This document shows positions 1 to 9,343 of a stretch of DNA of 64,000 nt, in pieces. Source of the stretch: Verrucosispora sp. NA02020 (lineage in GTDB: Bacteria; Actinomycetota; Actinomycetes; Mycobacteriales; Micromonosporaceae); the NCBI RefSeq assembly GCF_013364215.1, contig NZ_CP054923.1:5828001-5892000 (forward strand). The letters are read 5' to 3'. Below the pieces are notes generated by a model that worked only from the letters and a program-made list of their open reading frames with translations, made no database searches and was not told the DNA's origin. Positions within the stretch are counted from its first letter, which is position 1, and every line of letters starts with the position of its first letter. The translations under genes were made by a program, and so were the position numbers.

Positions 1-112
1 GGCTGCGAAGGCGAATGCCAGTCTCCCCGGGTCTCCCCCCGTCGGCACTCGACCACCCTGCGGTGGAACCTGTCCTGTCGGCGACGACCGGGACAGACCA
101 GGACGTGCCAGA

Positions 113-349
113 GTGTCTGGCATGGATGACGTGTCCCGGCCCGCCAGTCCGGTCCTCGCCGAGGACGCGCTACTCGGGCTTCTCCTGCCGTTCTGGCAAC
201 TGATCATCGGTGCGTTCGTGCTCTTCGCGGTGGTGGCCTCGATCGGACGTCTGATCAAGCGCGGCCCGTCGCGGATGAGTACGGCATTACTGGTGACCGC
301 CGCCGCCATCGCCGGCTTCGCACTGGTGGGCGTCCTGCTACAGGGGTAG
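113..349 (+). CDS. Small two-helix membrane protein, unknown function
   Basis: A 78-residue protein read from a GTG; an in-frame ATG three codons later is an alternative start. After a short polar N-terminus there are two hydrophobic segments, about residues 20-43 and 57-77, joined by a basic loop (IGRLIKRGPSR), so it is probably a two-pass inner-membrane protein with the loop in the cytoplasm. It ends 6 bases from the convergent stop of the carbon-nitrogen hydrolase gene. No family was recognised. Codon use is typical of the rest of the window, which is the main support for it being real. Confidence 0.55.
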   Translation: MSGMDDVSRPASPVLAEDALLGLLLPFWQLIIGAFVLFAVVASIGRLIKRGPSRMSTALLVTAAAIAGFALVGVLLQG

Positions 350-355
350 CGCCGT

Positions 356-1153
356 TCACATCCGCCGGTTGGCCAGGCTCGGCAGCTCTTCCCGGATACG
401 TTCCAGCCGGGTCAGGTCGATGTCGGCCACCGCGAATCCGGGACCGTCGGGCACCTGGGAGAGCACCGAACCCCAGGGGTCGACCACCATGCTCCGGCCG
501 TAACAGGTGCGGGCGGGTTCGTGGTCGCCGGTCTGGCCGGCCGCCGCGACGAAGCACTGGTTCTCGATCGCGCGAGCACGCAACAAGACCTCCCAGTGGT
601 CGCGGCCGGTGTGCATCATGAACGCCGCCGGCACCACCAGCAGGTGGGCGCCTCCGCCGGAGGCGAGCTGCCGGTAGAGCTCCGGGAACCTGAGGTCGTA
701 ACAGATCGACAGGCCGACGCGTACGCCCTCGACGTCGACCACCACGGGACGGTCACCGGGTGCCACCGTGGCGGACTCCCGGTACGAGACTCGGCCGGGG
801 ATCTCCACGTCGTACAGGTGGATCTTGCGATAGCTGGCGGCAAGGGTGCCGGACCGGTCGAAGACCAGCGTGGTGTTCCAGGTGTGTTCGGGGTCCGGGC
901 CGGACTCGTGGAACGAGCCGGCGATCAGCCAGACACCCCGTCGACGGGCGACGTCGGCGAAGAACCGGCCGACCTCGCCGTCGACCGGCTCCGCCGCAGG
1001 CATCCCCTTCGACGGGCCGAGGTAGTCGACGTACTCGGGGAGGAGCACCAGGTCGGCGCCGGCGTCGGCCGCCCGATCGATCAGGGCCTCGGCGGCGACC
1101 AGGTTCGCCTTACGGTCGTCCCGGGAGTTCAGCTGGCAGACAGCGACGCGCAT
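356..1153 (-). CDS. Carbon-nitrogen hydrolase (nitrilase superfamily, Nit-like amidase)
   Basis: This 265-residue enzyme belongs to the nitrilase superfamily, which hydrolyses carbon-nitrogen bonds in amides. The catalytic triad is visible: Glu40 in LLPEY, Lys110 in SYRKIHLYD and the nucleophile Cys151 in SICYDLRFPE. The length and the YRKIHLYDVEIPG and CYDLRFPEL motifs are those of the Nit1/Nit2 branch, whose members include deaminated-glutathione amidase and omega-amidase. The substrate cannot be fixed from sequence, and in a mycothiol-using actinomycete a deaminated-glutathione role is unlikely to apply directly. No signal peptide is present. The gene lies downstream of clpX on the same strand with 61 bases between them, so read-through from clpX is possible. 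Confidence 0.85.
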   Translation of the reverse strand: MRVAVCQLNSRDDRKANLVAAEALIDRAADAGADLVLLPEYVDYLGPSKGMPAAEPVDGEVGRFFADVARRRGVWLIAGSFHESGPDPEHTWNTTLVFDRSGTLAASYRKIHLYDVEIPGRVSYRESATVAPGDRPVVVDVEGVRVGLSICYDLRFPELYRQLASGGGAHLLVVPAAFMMHTGRDHWEVLLRARAIENQCFVAAAGQTGDHEPARTCYGRSMVVDPWGSVLSQVPDGPGFAVADIDLTRLERIREELPSLANRRM

Positions 1154-1214
1154 GCCTGCCAGCGTACGACCGAACTGCCGTGGACGGCAGCGCGAGCACC
1201 TGGCACCGGCCCGA

Positions 1215-2510
<1,296 letters not shown>

Positions 2511-2667
2511 CTACGTTCTCCCTGCACTCATCGGCCGGAGCCCCGGCCACGACCTGCGGACGCTTACGCTCCGCCCGTCTTCTTACCCCGCCGGTCGCCC
2601 GGCTAAGTGGTACGGACCCGACGTTACCCGCTGTCGGAGTTTTCTCCGACCCCCAAAACGGGTGTGT

Positions 2668-2703
2668 CAGAGGCCGGCGGGCAACAGACCCCGCCGGCCT
2701 CTG
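2668..2703 (-). terminator. Intrinsic terminator hairpin after clpP2
   Basis: A perfect 14-bp stem (2668-2681 paired with 2690-2703) closes an 8-base loop, 12 bases past the clpP2 stop. On the minus strand it is followed by a short CGTTTTGGGGG tract. It probably ends the clpP1-clpP2 transcript and insulates clpX. Confidence 0.7.
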
Positions 2704-2715
2704 GCCTGGTAACGG

Positions 2716-3378
2716 TCAGCTGGCCGAGTTGGCGGCCAGCAGTCCCTTCTTGCGGCTGGTGAGGATCGTGTCGACCAGCCCGTACTCGCGGGACTCCTCG
2801 GCCGTCATGATCTTGTCGCGGTCGATGTCCTTGCGGACCAGGTCGACCGCGCGGTTGCAGTGCCGGGAGAGCATGTCCTCCAGCTGGGTCCGCATCCGCA
2901 GGATCTCCCGGGCCTGGATCTCGATGTCCGAGCCCTGCCCGTAGCCGCCCTCGGTGGCCGGCTGGTGGATGATGATCCGCGAGTTCGGCAGCGCCATCCG
3001 CTTGCCCGGCGTGCCCGCGGCCAGCAGCACGGCGGCGGCGGACGCGGCCTGACCCAGGCACACGGTCTGGATGTCCGGCCGGACGTACTGCATGGTGTCG
3101 TAGATCGCCGTCATGGCGGTGAACGAGCCACCGGGCGAGTTGATGTACATGATGATGTCCCGGTCGGGGTCGGTCCCCTCCAGGGTGAGCAGCTGGGCCA
3201 TCACGTCGTTGGCCGACGCGTCGTCCACCTGGACGCCGAGGAAGATGATCCGGTCCTCGAAGAGCTTGTTGTACGGGTTGGACTCCTTGACCCCGTACGA
3301 CGTGCGCTCCACGAACGACGGCAGGACGTAGCGGTTGTGCACGGCCGCGAACTGTGGCGGCAGGCTCAGGTCGGTCAT
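2716..3378 (-). CDS. clpP2: ATP-dependent Clp protease proteolytic subunit ClpP2
   Basis: A 220-residue ClpP-type serine peptidase. The triad is visible as Ser113 in GQAASAA, His138 in IIIHQP and the aspartate of VRKDIDRD at about 184-188; the substrate-binding segment YINSPGGS is at about 79-86. The start is the ATG whose protein begins MTDLSLPPQ, preceded by GAGGAGCAG. The frame stays open further upstream, but that part overlaps clpP1 in another frame and is not ClpP-like. The gene begins 14 bases after clpP1. In actinobacteria two different ClpP proteins form a mixed tetradecamer, and the second gene of the pair is usually called clpP2. Confidence 0.95.
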   Translation of the reverse strand: MTDLSLPPQFAAVHNRYVLPSFVERTSYGVKESNPYNKLFEDRIIFLGVQVDDASANDVMAQLLTLEGTDPDRDIIMYINSPGGSFTAMTAIYDTMQYVRPDIQTVCLGQAASAAAVLLAAGTPGKRMALPNSRIIIHQPATEGGYGQGSDIEIQAREILRMRTQLEDMLSRHCNRAVDLVRKDIDRDKIMTAEESREYGLVDTILTSRKKGLLAANSAS

Positions 3379-3392
3379 CGTCTGCTCCTCGA

Positions 3393-4034
3393 TCAGCTCA
3401 GGGTCCCGGCGCCCTCGGGAACCTGGGCGGCCCCGGTGATCACCTTGTCGATGAAGCCGTAGTCCACGGCCTCCTGGGCGGTGAACCAACGGTCACGGTC
3501 CGAGTCCGCCTCGATCTGCGCCGGGGACTGGCCGGTGTGGGAGGCGACCCGCTCCTGGAACATCCGCTTGGTGTAGAGCATCTGCTCGGCCTGGATCGCG
3601 ATGTCGGCCGCGGTACCGCCCATGCCACCGGAGGGCTGGTGCATCATGATCCGGGCGTGCGGGAGGGCGTAGCGCTTGCCCTTGGTGCCCGCGCAGAGCA
3701 GCAGCTGGCCCATCGAGGCCGCCATGCCCATCGCCACGGTCGACACGTCGTTGTCGATGAACTGCATGGTGTCGTAGATGGCCATACCCGAGTAGACGGA
3801 GCCACCGGGCGAGTTGATCCAGAGGTTGATGTCGCGGTCCGGGTCCTCCGCAGCGAGCAGCAGCAGCTGCGCGCAGATGCGGTTGGCGACCTGGTCGGTC
3901 ACCTCGCTGCCCAGGAAGACGATCCGCTCCTTGAGCAACCGGTTGTAGACCGAGTCGTCGAGGTTGCCAATGGTGTCACCGCCACGGGCGTCAATCGCCC
4001 GGAGCGGCTTCGCTGGGATGTGCATGTCGGTCAT
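3393..4034 (-). CDS. clpP1: ATP-dependent Clp protease proteolytic subunit ClpP1
   Basis: A 213-residue ClpP-type peptidase with Ser107 in GMAASMGQ, His132 in IMMHQPSGG and the aspartate of ADSDRD at about 177-179. It differs clearly from the downstream clpP2 product (GGMGG against EGGYGQG after the histidine), as expected for the paired, non-redundant actinobacterial ClpP subunits. A second ATG three codons in (MHIPAKPL) is an equally possible start. It is the first gene of a two-gene operon with clpP2. A ClgR-like palindrome lies about 77 bases upstream, and the trigger factor gene is next upstream behind its own terminator. Confidence 0.95.
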   Translation of the reverse strand: MTDMHIPAKPLRAIDARGGDTIGNLDDSVYNRLLKERIVFLGSEVTDQVANRICAQLLLLAAEDPDRDINLWINSPGGSVYSGMAIYDTMQFIDNDVSTVAMGMAASMGQLLLCAGTKGKRYALPHARIMMHQPSGGMGGTAADIAIQAEQMLYTKRMFQERVASHTGQSPAQIEADSDRDRWFTAQEAVDYGFIDKVITGAAQVPEGAGTLS

Positions 4035-4110
4035 GGCAGCCCTTCGCTCTCCGTACCGTCGTGTCCGACACTAACCGCTGCGCCGGGCGGCAGAGCCCCG
4101 GTCCGGGCAC

Positions 4111-4130
4111 TGTTCGCTCTCAGCGCAGGA
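4111..4130. promoter_or_regulatory. Probable ClgR operator upstream of clpP1P2
   Basis: On the minus strand this site reads TGCGCTGAGAGCGAACA. Its core CGCTGAGAGCGAAC fits the published actinobacterial ClgR consensus CGCYNANRGCGWWS at every position. ClgR is a helix-turn-helix activator of clp genes in Streptomyces, Corynebacterium and Mycobacterium. The position, 77 bases upstream of the clpP1 start, is suitable for an activator. Assignment is by motif only; no ClgR gene lies in the window. Confidence 0.6.
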
Positions 4131-4160
4131 CCCCTGAGAGGCGTACCCGGCAAAGGAATC

Positions 4161-4196
4161 GGGCCACCACCCACCGCTACCGGCGGACGGTGGCCC
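4161..4196 (-). terminator. Terminator hairpin after tig
   Basis: An 8-bp inverted repeat (GGGCCACC at 4161-4168, GGTGGCCC at 4189-4196) lies 10 bases beyond the trigger factor stop. On the minus strand it is followed by GATTCCTTTGCC. It would separate tig from clpP1P2. Confidence 0.5.
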
Positions 4197-4206
4197 ACCC
4201 CCGCGA

Positions 4207-5553
4207 TCAGTGCTCGTGCGCGTGCTCCTGCTCGCTCGCCTCACGGAGAGCGTCGAGGCTCACCTCGTTGCCGGCCGAGTCCTTGATCTTGACGCGCTCC
4301 ATGACCGAGGCGAGCGCCTTGCCCCGCCGCACGTCGCCGTAGACCGCGCCGGCCGTGCCGGAGCGGACCAGCTGGTCGTAGTACTGCTGGGGGGCCATGC
4401 CGGCGCGCTGGGCGCGGTGCACGATCTCGTGGCCGAACTCGTCGTCGGAGACCTGCGTGTCCTCGGCGTCGGCCAGCGTGTCGAGCAGCAGCTGGACCTT
4501 GACGCCCTGGGTGGCGGCCTCGGTCAGCTCGGTGTCGATCTGCTCCTCGGTCTTCTCCTCGGCGGAGAGGTAGTCCTCCATCGAGGCGCCGATGCGCTCG
4601 AGCTGGTCGACCATCGCCTGCTTGCGGCTCTCCACCTCGTCGCGGATGACGCCCTCCGGCGCCGGCACGTCGGCGACCTCGACGAGCTGCTCGAGGGCCT
4701 TGTCCCGGGCGGCGTAGATCTGCTCGACCCGCTTGCCCCGGGTGACCCGCTCACGCAGGTCGTCGCGCAGCTCCCCGATGGTGTCGAACTCGCTGGCCAG
4801 CTGGGCGAAGTCGTCGTCCAGCTCGGGCAGCTCCTTCTCCTTGACCGTCCGCACGGTCACCGCCACGTCAGCGTCCCGACCGGCGAAGTCGCCGCCGACG
4901 AGCTGGGTGGTGAAGGTGGTGTCCTCGCCGGCGGAGAGGCCGACCACGGCCTCGTCCAGGCCCGGCAGGAGCTGCTTGCTGCCCACCTCGTGGGAGATGT
5001 TGCTGGCCGAGCCGCCCGGCACCTCCTCGCCGTCGACGGTCGCCCGCAGGTCGATCTGCACGTAGTCGCCCTCGGCGGCCGGCCGCTCCACGGTCTTGAG
5101 GGTGGCGAAGCGCTCGCGCAGGCTCTTCACCTGCTCGTCGATCTCGCTGTCGTCGATCTTGAGCTCGTCGACCGTGACCTCGATGCTGGCCAGGTCGGGC
5201 AGGGTGATCTCCGGCCGGACGTCGACCTCGGCGGTGAAGTTCAGCGAGTCACCGTCGTTGAACTCGGTGATCTCGACCTCGGGGCGACCCAGGGTCTTGA
5301 GGTCGTGCTCGCGCACCGCGCTCAGGATGTTCTGCGGGATCGCCTCCTGCACCGCCTCGTTGAGCACGGTGCCCCGGCCGACCCGCTGGTCGATGATCGC
5401 GGACGGGACCTTGCCCCGGCGGAAGCCGGGAATCTGGATCTGCTGACCGATCTCCCGGTACGCCTTCTTGAGGCTCGGCTCGAGCTCGACGAACGGCACC
5501 TCGATGGCGAGCCGCACGCGCGTCGGGCTCAGAGTCTCGACGGTGCTCTTCAC
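4207..5553 (-). CDS. tig: Trigger factor, ribosome-associated chaperone and peptidyl-prolyl isomerase
   Basis: Trigger factor binds ribosomal protein uL23 at the exit tunnel and shields nascent chains. The 448-residue product carries the ribosome-binding signature GFRRGK at 43-48. A PPIase-type domain follows (about 150-240, GDYVQIDLRATVDGEE), then a long helical, acidic C-terminal domain ending in a His/Glu-rich tail (EQEHAHEH). The start is a GTG preceded by AAGGAG with 7-base spacing. The order tig-clpP1-clpP2-clpX is conserved in actinobacteria and links nascent-chain folding with degradation. Confidence 0.96.
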   Translation of the reverse strand: MKSTVETLSPTRVRLAIEVPFVELEPSLKKAYREIGQQIQIPGFRRGKVPSAIIDQRVGRGTVLNEAVQEAIPQNILSAVREHDLKTLGRPEVEITEFNDGDSLNFTAEVDVRPEITLPDLASIEVTVDELKIDDSEIDEQVKSLRERFATLKTVERPAAEGDYVQIDLRATVDGEEVPGGSASNISHEVGSKQLLPGLDEAVVGLSAGEDTTFTTQLVGGDFAGRDADVAVTVRTVKEKELPELDDDFAQLASEFDTIGELRDDLRERVTRGKRVEQIYAARDKALEQLVEVADVPAPEGVIRDEVESRKQAMVDQLERIGASMEDYLSAEEKTEEQIDTELTEAATQGVKVQLLLDTLADAEDTQVSDDEFGHEIVHRAQRAGMAPQQYYDQLVRSGTAGAVYGDVRRGKALASVMERVKIKDSAGNEVSLDALREASEQEHAHEH

Positions 5554-5714
5554 AGGCGTACTCCTTGACGGATCTCGGTTGTCTCTGGGGCGCTCTTACA
5601 GCCCATAGAGTGTAGGCGAGCCGGCACGGCGGGCCGGCAGCGCCCGGGAACCGCACGAACGGCAGGACCCGGAACGGTGACCGGCGCCCGGGTCGACCCG
5701 GCCGCGAGCGGCAG

Positions 5715-5788
5715 TCGGGGTGGCGGGATTTGAACCCACGGCCCCTCGCTCCCAAAGCGAGTGCGCTACCAAGCTGCGCCACACCCCG
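5715..5788 (-). tRNA. tRNA-Pro(UGG)
   Basis: The minus strand folds as a cloverleaf with acceptor stem CGGGGTG/CACCCCG, anticodon stem CTCGC/GCGAG around the loop TTTGGGA (anticodon TGG) and a T arm GTGGGTTCAAATCCCGC. The 74 bases include discriminator A; CCA is not encoded. Confidence 0.95.
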
Positions 5789-6008
5789 TGGCGACGTGCA
5801 GTCTATGCCGTCGGTCCGACAAAGGGATGCCGGGGCGTCACCCAACGCGCCGAACGGGATGAACAGGACATCGCGGCCGTTACCCACCATCCCCGGCCAT
5901 CCGTACCGCCGCGCCGACGACCGCGCGGACGCCGCACCGGATACGGCCGCGCGGGGCAGACGCGCATTGGGTACGCTGTCGGCGCGCCCTGATCCGTCGG
6001 GGCGTAAC

Positions 6009-6082
6009 GCGGGCGTAGCTCAATGGCAGAGCTTCAGTCTTCCAAACTGACGGTGCGAGTTCGATTCTCGTCGCCCGCTCCA
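6009..6082 (+). tRNA. tRNA-Gly(UCC)
   Basis: The acceptor stem GCGGGCG/CGCCCGC, D arm, anticodon stem TCAGT/ACTGA with loop CTTCCAA (anticodon TCC) and T arm GCGAGTTCGATTCTCGT are all present. The discriminator is T, and CCA is encoded at 6080-6082. Everything between this tRNA and rpiB at 13.3 kb looks lineage-specific. Confidence 0.95.
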
Positions 6083-6351
6083 GCACCACCGGCCCAGGTC
6101 AGCGGCGTTCTCGCCCAGCCTGGGCCGTTCTTTATGGCGATCCGGTCCCGCTCGTGAGGAGCAAGGTCGAATGTGAGCCTCTCGCGCGATACGGAGAGTC
6201 CTAGTCCGACAGCAGCCGACTCCGGACCTGGGAGGCGTCCTAGCATGGCCGAATGAGCAGCAGGTCAAGCCAGACGTCACCGCTGACCCGCCTGTTGAAT
6301 CACCGGAACCTGACTCCTTGCGCCCCGCCCCAACAGGCTGGCATATAGGAC

Positions 6352-7020
6352 GTGGAGCTTCGTGCCGTCATCGACGGCGACGCACCGAGCCCCGTACTGC
6401 TCCGGCGCCTGGCGCCCGCGCTCGACCTGCACACCGCAGACCTGTTCGTGATCGCGGGCCTGCCAGTGCCGGATGATTTGACGCCCCTGGATGCAGAGGC
6501 CCGTAGTGGGGTCGTGTCTCTGGTCTCAGCGGCGGTACGGCTTCCGGCGCAACAGCGAACCGGGCTACGTGAGAGCCTCCGTTCATTGCCCCAGATGGAC
6601 CGCCTTCAGCCGTCCCCACCCCCGCCGCCTTATGAGCGGTATCCACCAGGTCCCGGCGCCATGATCCTGCGGATGCTCCACAACCGGAACCTCGGCTGGA
6701 TGGGAGCGGCCAAGTGTCTTGCCCAGGTCACGCCCCACTACTTCGCCGCCTCCACAATCGGGCGGATCGGCCGAGGCGAGAAGGAGTTGACCGCCGACCT
6801 GGTCGCCGCTTTCGCCGCCCTGCTGGCCGTACCCGCCGACGACCTGGCCGCTCTGACCGGCCTCGAAGCCGGCGGAACGACAATGGTCAACCCAGCCGTA
6901 GAAGACGTGGCCTCACTGATCTGGGACGCCAGGCGCCTCACCGCCGGCCAGCTTGCGCAGGTCACGAATGAAGCAAGGTCCATGCTGTACGAACAGCGGC
7001 CCAGTCAGGACACGGCGTAG
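6352..7020 (+). CDS. XRE-like helix-turn-helix protein, probably 5'-disrupted by an in-frame TAG
   Basis: The 222-residue frame from this GTG begins in the middle of a recognisable protein: it enters directly into ELRAVIDG, followed by a segment ending in DLFVIAGLPVPDDL. I associate this with actinobacterial helix-turn-helix proteins. A second lambda-repressor-like helix bundle lies at about 100-165 (ILRMLHNRNLGWMGAAKCLA). The same frame is open upstream from ATG 6253 and encodes LTRLLNHRNLTP and QQAGI, which look like the missing first helices, but TAG at 6346-6348 interrupts it. GTG 6352 has no convincing ribosome-binding site. The intact gene was therefore probably 6253-7020, and the present copy may be a pseudogene or make only the C-terminal part. 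Confidence 0.6.
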   Translation: MELRAVIDGDAPSPVLLRRLAPALDLHTADLFVIAGLPVPDDLTPLDAEARSGVVSLVSAAVRLPAQQRTGLRESLRSLPQMDRLQPSPPPPPYERYPPGPGAMILRMLHNRNLGWMGAAKCLAQVTPHYFAASTIGRIGRGEKELTADLVAAFAALLAVPADDLAALTGLEAGGTTMVNPAVEDVASLIWDARRLTAGQLAQVTNEARSMLYEQRPSQDTA

Positions 7021-7190
7021 GTGTCTTCGATCTCGCGGCGGCTGCCAGGCATGACCAGGACCGGGGAATGATGGGTTCGGGCGGAGGCGCGCCCGTCGCG
7101 CTCGGCCTGCTGGCGGCCTCCGGCCGGCAAGCGATGACCGAAACAGCGGTAGACGATCTTCAGTGGCTCCCCGGCTGATCGCTGCGGATG

Positions 7191-7460
7191 CTACCGGTTG
7201 GCGTTGTGGCCCGCCCTGGGCGGGATTTCCGGACGCCCAAGGCGCTCCCACAGTAGTTTACGGCCCAAGCCGGCAGCGTAGAGATTTCCAGCGAGGGTGA
7301 GCATCACGAGGCTATGACTGCCCAGTAACAGAAACGCGACCACTGGTAGGCCGGTGAACAGGAGGACGCCGCTGTAGTAGACCCAGATGGGCAGCTGAAG
7401 CATTGAGCGCACGGGCCGATTCAACAGCGTGGGGGACGTGCCGGCCAAGGGCAGGGCCAT
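7191..7460 (-). CDS. Small membrane protein, unknown
   Basis: A possible 89-residue protein with two hydrophobic stretches, about 24-46 (LPIWVYYSGVLLFTGLPVVAF) and 48-66 (LGSHSLVMLTLAGNLYAAG), and a basic C-terminal tail. No family was recognised. Third-position GC is lower than in neighbouring genes, as elsewhere in the 6-7.6 kb stretch, so the coding assignment is tentative. It lies between the disrupted helix-turn-helix gene and the next plus-strand gene and has no operon partner. Confidence 0.4.
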   Translation of the reverse strand: MALPLAGTSPTLLNRPVRSMLQLPIWVYYSGVLLFTGLPVVAFLLLGSHSLVMLTLAGNLYAAGLGRKLLWERLGRPEIPPRAGHNANR

Positions 7461-7597
7461 CGTAGTGAAGTCGATGGGCTCGGCGTAGCGACCCAGGACG
7501 GCCTACCTCCAAGCGGGCGAGGTTTGGTCTCGACGAGCTCCGCCGGCCACTGTGCAGTGACTCTTGGGGAAGAGCGTTCACACAGGAGTGTCGGACG

Positions 7598-8083
7598 GTG
7601 GTGCCAGCCTTTGACCGTATGCAGCCTCTCGCCGTGCGTCACATCGTGGTCAGCATCCTCTACGGGCATTTTCTTCTCCGGGACGCGTGGTGCGATGCCG
7701 GTGACGACAGGGAGTCGTACCGGGATTCGGAGGGTCACGTAGCCGGTGCGTCGACGTACCAGATCGTCGTGCGGGCGCCGGCGGATCCACGGAGTGTGGG
7801 CCTTGAGCTACGGGTCTGGGGCGGCGAGCCCGAGCCCGATCGTGGCTCGTGGGACGAGTGTCGACAGCTTGATCTGCACTGCCCGACCGGTGAGCTGCTC
7901 GTCGAGCAGATCACTGCCGGAGCGGCGGCGGAGGTCGCTCTTCCGCAGGATGCCGGGGTGTACGGCGTCCGGGTCCATCGGAGCGGTTACGGCGACGCCC
8001 AGACGTTCCTCGTCGACCTGTGGTGGCAGACGCCGCTGCCGCCGGACGACGATGACGAGGACTTCTACGGCGATCTTCCGTGA
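7598..8083 (+). CDS. Hypothetical protein with acidic C-terminus
   Basis: A 161-residue protein starting at GTG with AGGAG about 10 bases upstream. There is no signal peptide or membrane segment. The predicted beta-rich middle (TYQIVVRAPADP, GLELRVWGG, VYGVRVHRSGY, TFLVDLWWQ) suggests a single compact beta domain, followed by an Asp-rich tail (PPDDDDEDFYGDLP). The family was not recognised. It converges with the AAC(3)-type acetyltransferase gene, 17 bases away. Confidence 0.65.
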   Translation: MVPAFDRMQPLAVRHIVVSILYGHFLLRDAWCDAGDDRESYRDSEGHVAGASTYQIVVRAPADPRSVGLELRVWGGEPEPDRGSWDECRQLDLHCPTGELLVEQITAGAAAEVALPQDAGVYGVRVHRSGYGDAQTFLVDLWWQTPLPPDDDDEDFYGDLP

Positions 8084-8100
8084 CGGTCTCCCCCAGCCGG

Positions 8101-8889
8101 TCAACCACGGTGGGCGGCCATCCAGGTGGTGGCGAAGTCGACAAGCGAACGTTGGGACATCAGCCGGGCCGTGGCGTTGCCGACGCGGCCGATCGTCGCC
8201 GCGCCGGTGGCCTCGAAGTCGGCGCCCAGTCGGATGAAGTCGCTCTCGTCGGTGACGACGTCCACCCAGGTCGTCCAGCGGCTCATGCCGTCGGGTTGGC
8301 GGACCGAGGAGCCGGTGGCGGCGCGTGGGGACGACGGGTGCCGCCACTCGGCCAGGTGCAGCGAGGTGTTGGAGTCGTGGCCGCAGCCGAGCAGAAGGAC
8401 TTTGCCGTCGCGCCGGTACACCGCGCCGAGCGGTGAGGTCTCGCCGAGCGCGTCGTCGAGGCGGTGGCCGGCGACGATGTCGGCGGCGTCCGCGCCGAGG
8501 GCTGCGAAGGAGAGTTGCGGGTGGTCGCTGCGCAGGGCGCCCGGCCAGGTACGCACCACCTCGGGGACGGCGCCCATCCACCGGCTCGGGGTGCGGGCGG
8601 GGTCGAAGCCGGGGGTCTGCTCGCGGATCACCGGCCACCACGATTCCGGTACGGGCGGATGCTGCCAGCCGGCCGGGTCGGTGTTGTGGGGTGTGTGCGT
8701 GGGGACGACGAGCGTGCCGTCCGGACCGAGTGTCGCCAGCAGGGCGCGCACCAGCGCCTCGATGCCTCCGGCGACGAACCCGAGGCTGCGGTTGGACGAG
8801 TGCAGAATCAGGACGTCACCCGCGTCGACGCCGAGCGCACGCAGGTCGGCGCTTATCGACTGGACGGTGTGCGGTCTCGCCTGGTCCAT
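8101..8889 (-). CDS. AAC(3)-type antibiotic N-acetyltransferase family protein
   Basis: A 262-residue member of the aminoglycoside 3-N-acetyltransferase family, which moves an acetyl group from acetyl-CoA to an amine. Family landmarks in order are LILHSSNRSLGFVAGG (27-42), GPDGTLVVPTHT (55-66), the catalytic-histidine segment RSDHPQLSFAALG (His123) and LLLGCGHDSNTSLHLAEW (167-182). The start (MDQARPH) was chosen because the open frame upstream overlaps the divergent gene at 8938 and shows no similarity. The substrate is unknown: the family includes true aminoglycoside-resistance enzymes and YokD-like proteins with other roles. Confidence 0.85.
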   Translation of the reverse strand: MDQARPHTVQSISADLRALGVDAGDVLILHSSNRSLGFVAGGIEALVRALLATLGPDGTLVVPTHTPHNTDPAGWQHPPVPESWWPVIREQTPGFDPARTPSRWMGAVPEVVRTWPGALRSDHPQLSFAALGADAADIVAGHRLDDALGETSPLGAVYRRDGKVLLLGCGHDSNTSLHLAEWRHPSSPRAATGSSVRQPDGMSRWTTWVDVVTDESDFIRLGADFEATGAATIGRVGNATARLMSQRSLVDFATTWMAAHRG

Positions 8890-8937
8890 TGGACACAGTT
8901 TATGCCGGAGCAGCAGCTCCGGCGGGGAGGAGCGGGC

Positions 8938-9219
8938 ATGTCGGACGAGCCGGAACCGGGCCTGGTGCCGGAGCACCTGCGGCCGGAGGACGACGACCGG
9001 GAGTCGGTGCTGTTGACCGTCGACGGTGAGCAGTTCCGGGTGAGCACGCAGGCCGGTCGGCCGGGGTCGTACAACTTCGACTGGCTCAACGGGCGCAACG
9101 ACTACGGCTTCGGACTCACCAACTCGGGCGGACTCGCGTTGACCCGGGACGAGTTGGTGCAGGCGATCCGGGAGTTCCTCGCCGAGATCGATCCGGCGAC
9201 CGGCTACCTGGCGGAGTGA
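8938..9219 (+). CDS. Small conserved-type hypothetical protein
   Basis: A 93-residue acidic soluble protein read from ATG with GGGGAGGAG 5-8 bases upstream, a very good ribosome-binding site. The core VLLTVDGEQFRVS, then PGSYNFDWLNGRNDYGFGL, then LTRDELVQAIREFLAEIDP suggests a small beta-hairpin fold followed by a helix. I have the impression of a widespread actinobacterial family but cannot name it. It is divergent from the AAC(3)-type gene with 48 bases between the starts, so the two promoters overlap. Confidence 0.75.
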   Translation: MSDEPEPGLVPEHLRPEDDDRESVLLTVDGEQFRVSTQAGRPGSYNFDWLNGRNDYGFGLTNSGGLALTRDELVQAIREFLAEIDPATGYLAE

Positions 9220-9343
9220 CGGATCGAGTGTGCGCCGAACCTCCCGGATCAATCCACTCTCGTGGATATCTCGGTACCATCCTGGCTACCGTCGACGCCT
9301 CCACCGGAGAACCCGGCCGGGGGCGCAGCCAGGAGGAGGAACC

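Noticed and set aside
5715..6082. Phage attachment site at the tRNA pair
   Set aside because: No integrase gene and no second copy of either tRNA 3' end were found within the window, so an att site cannot be supported.
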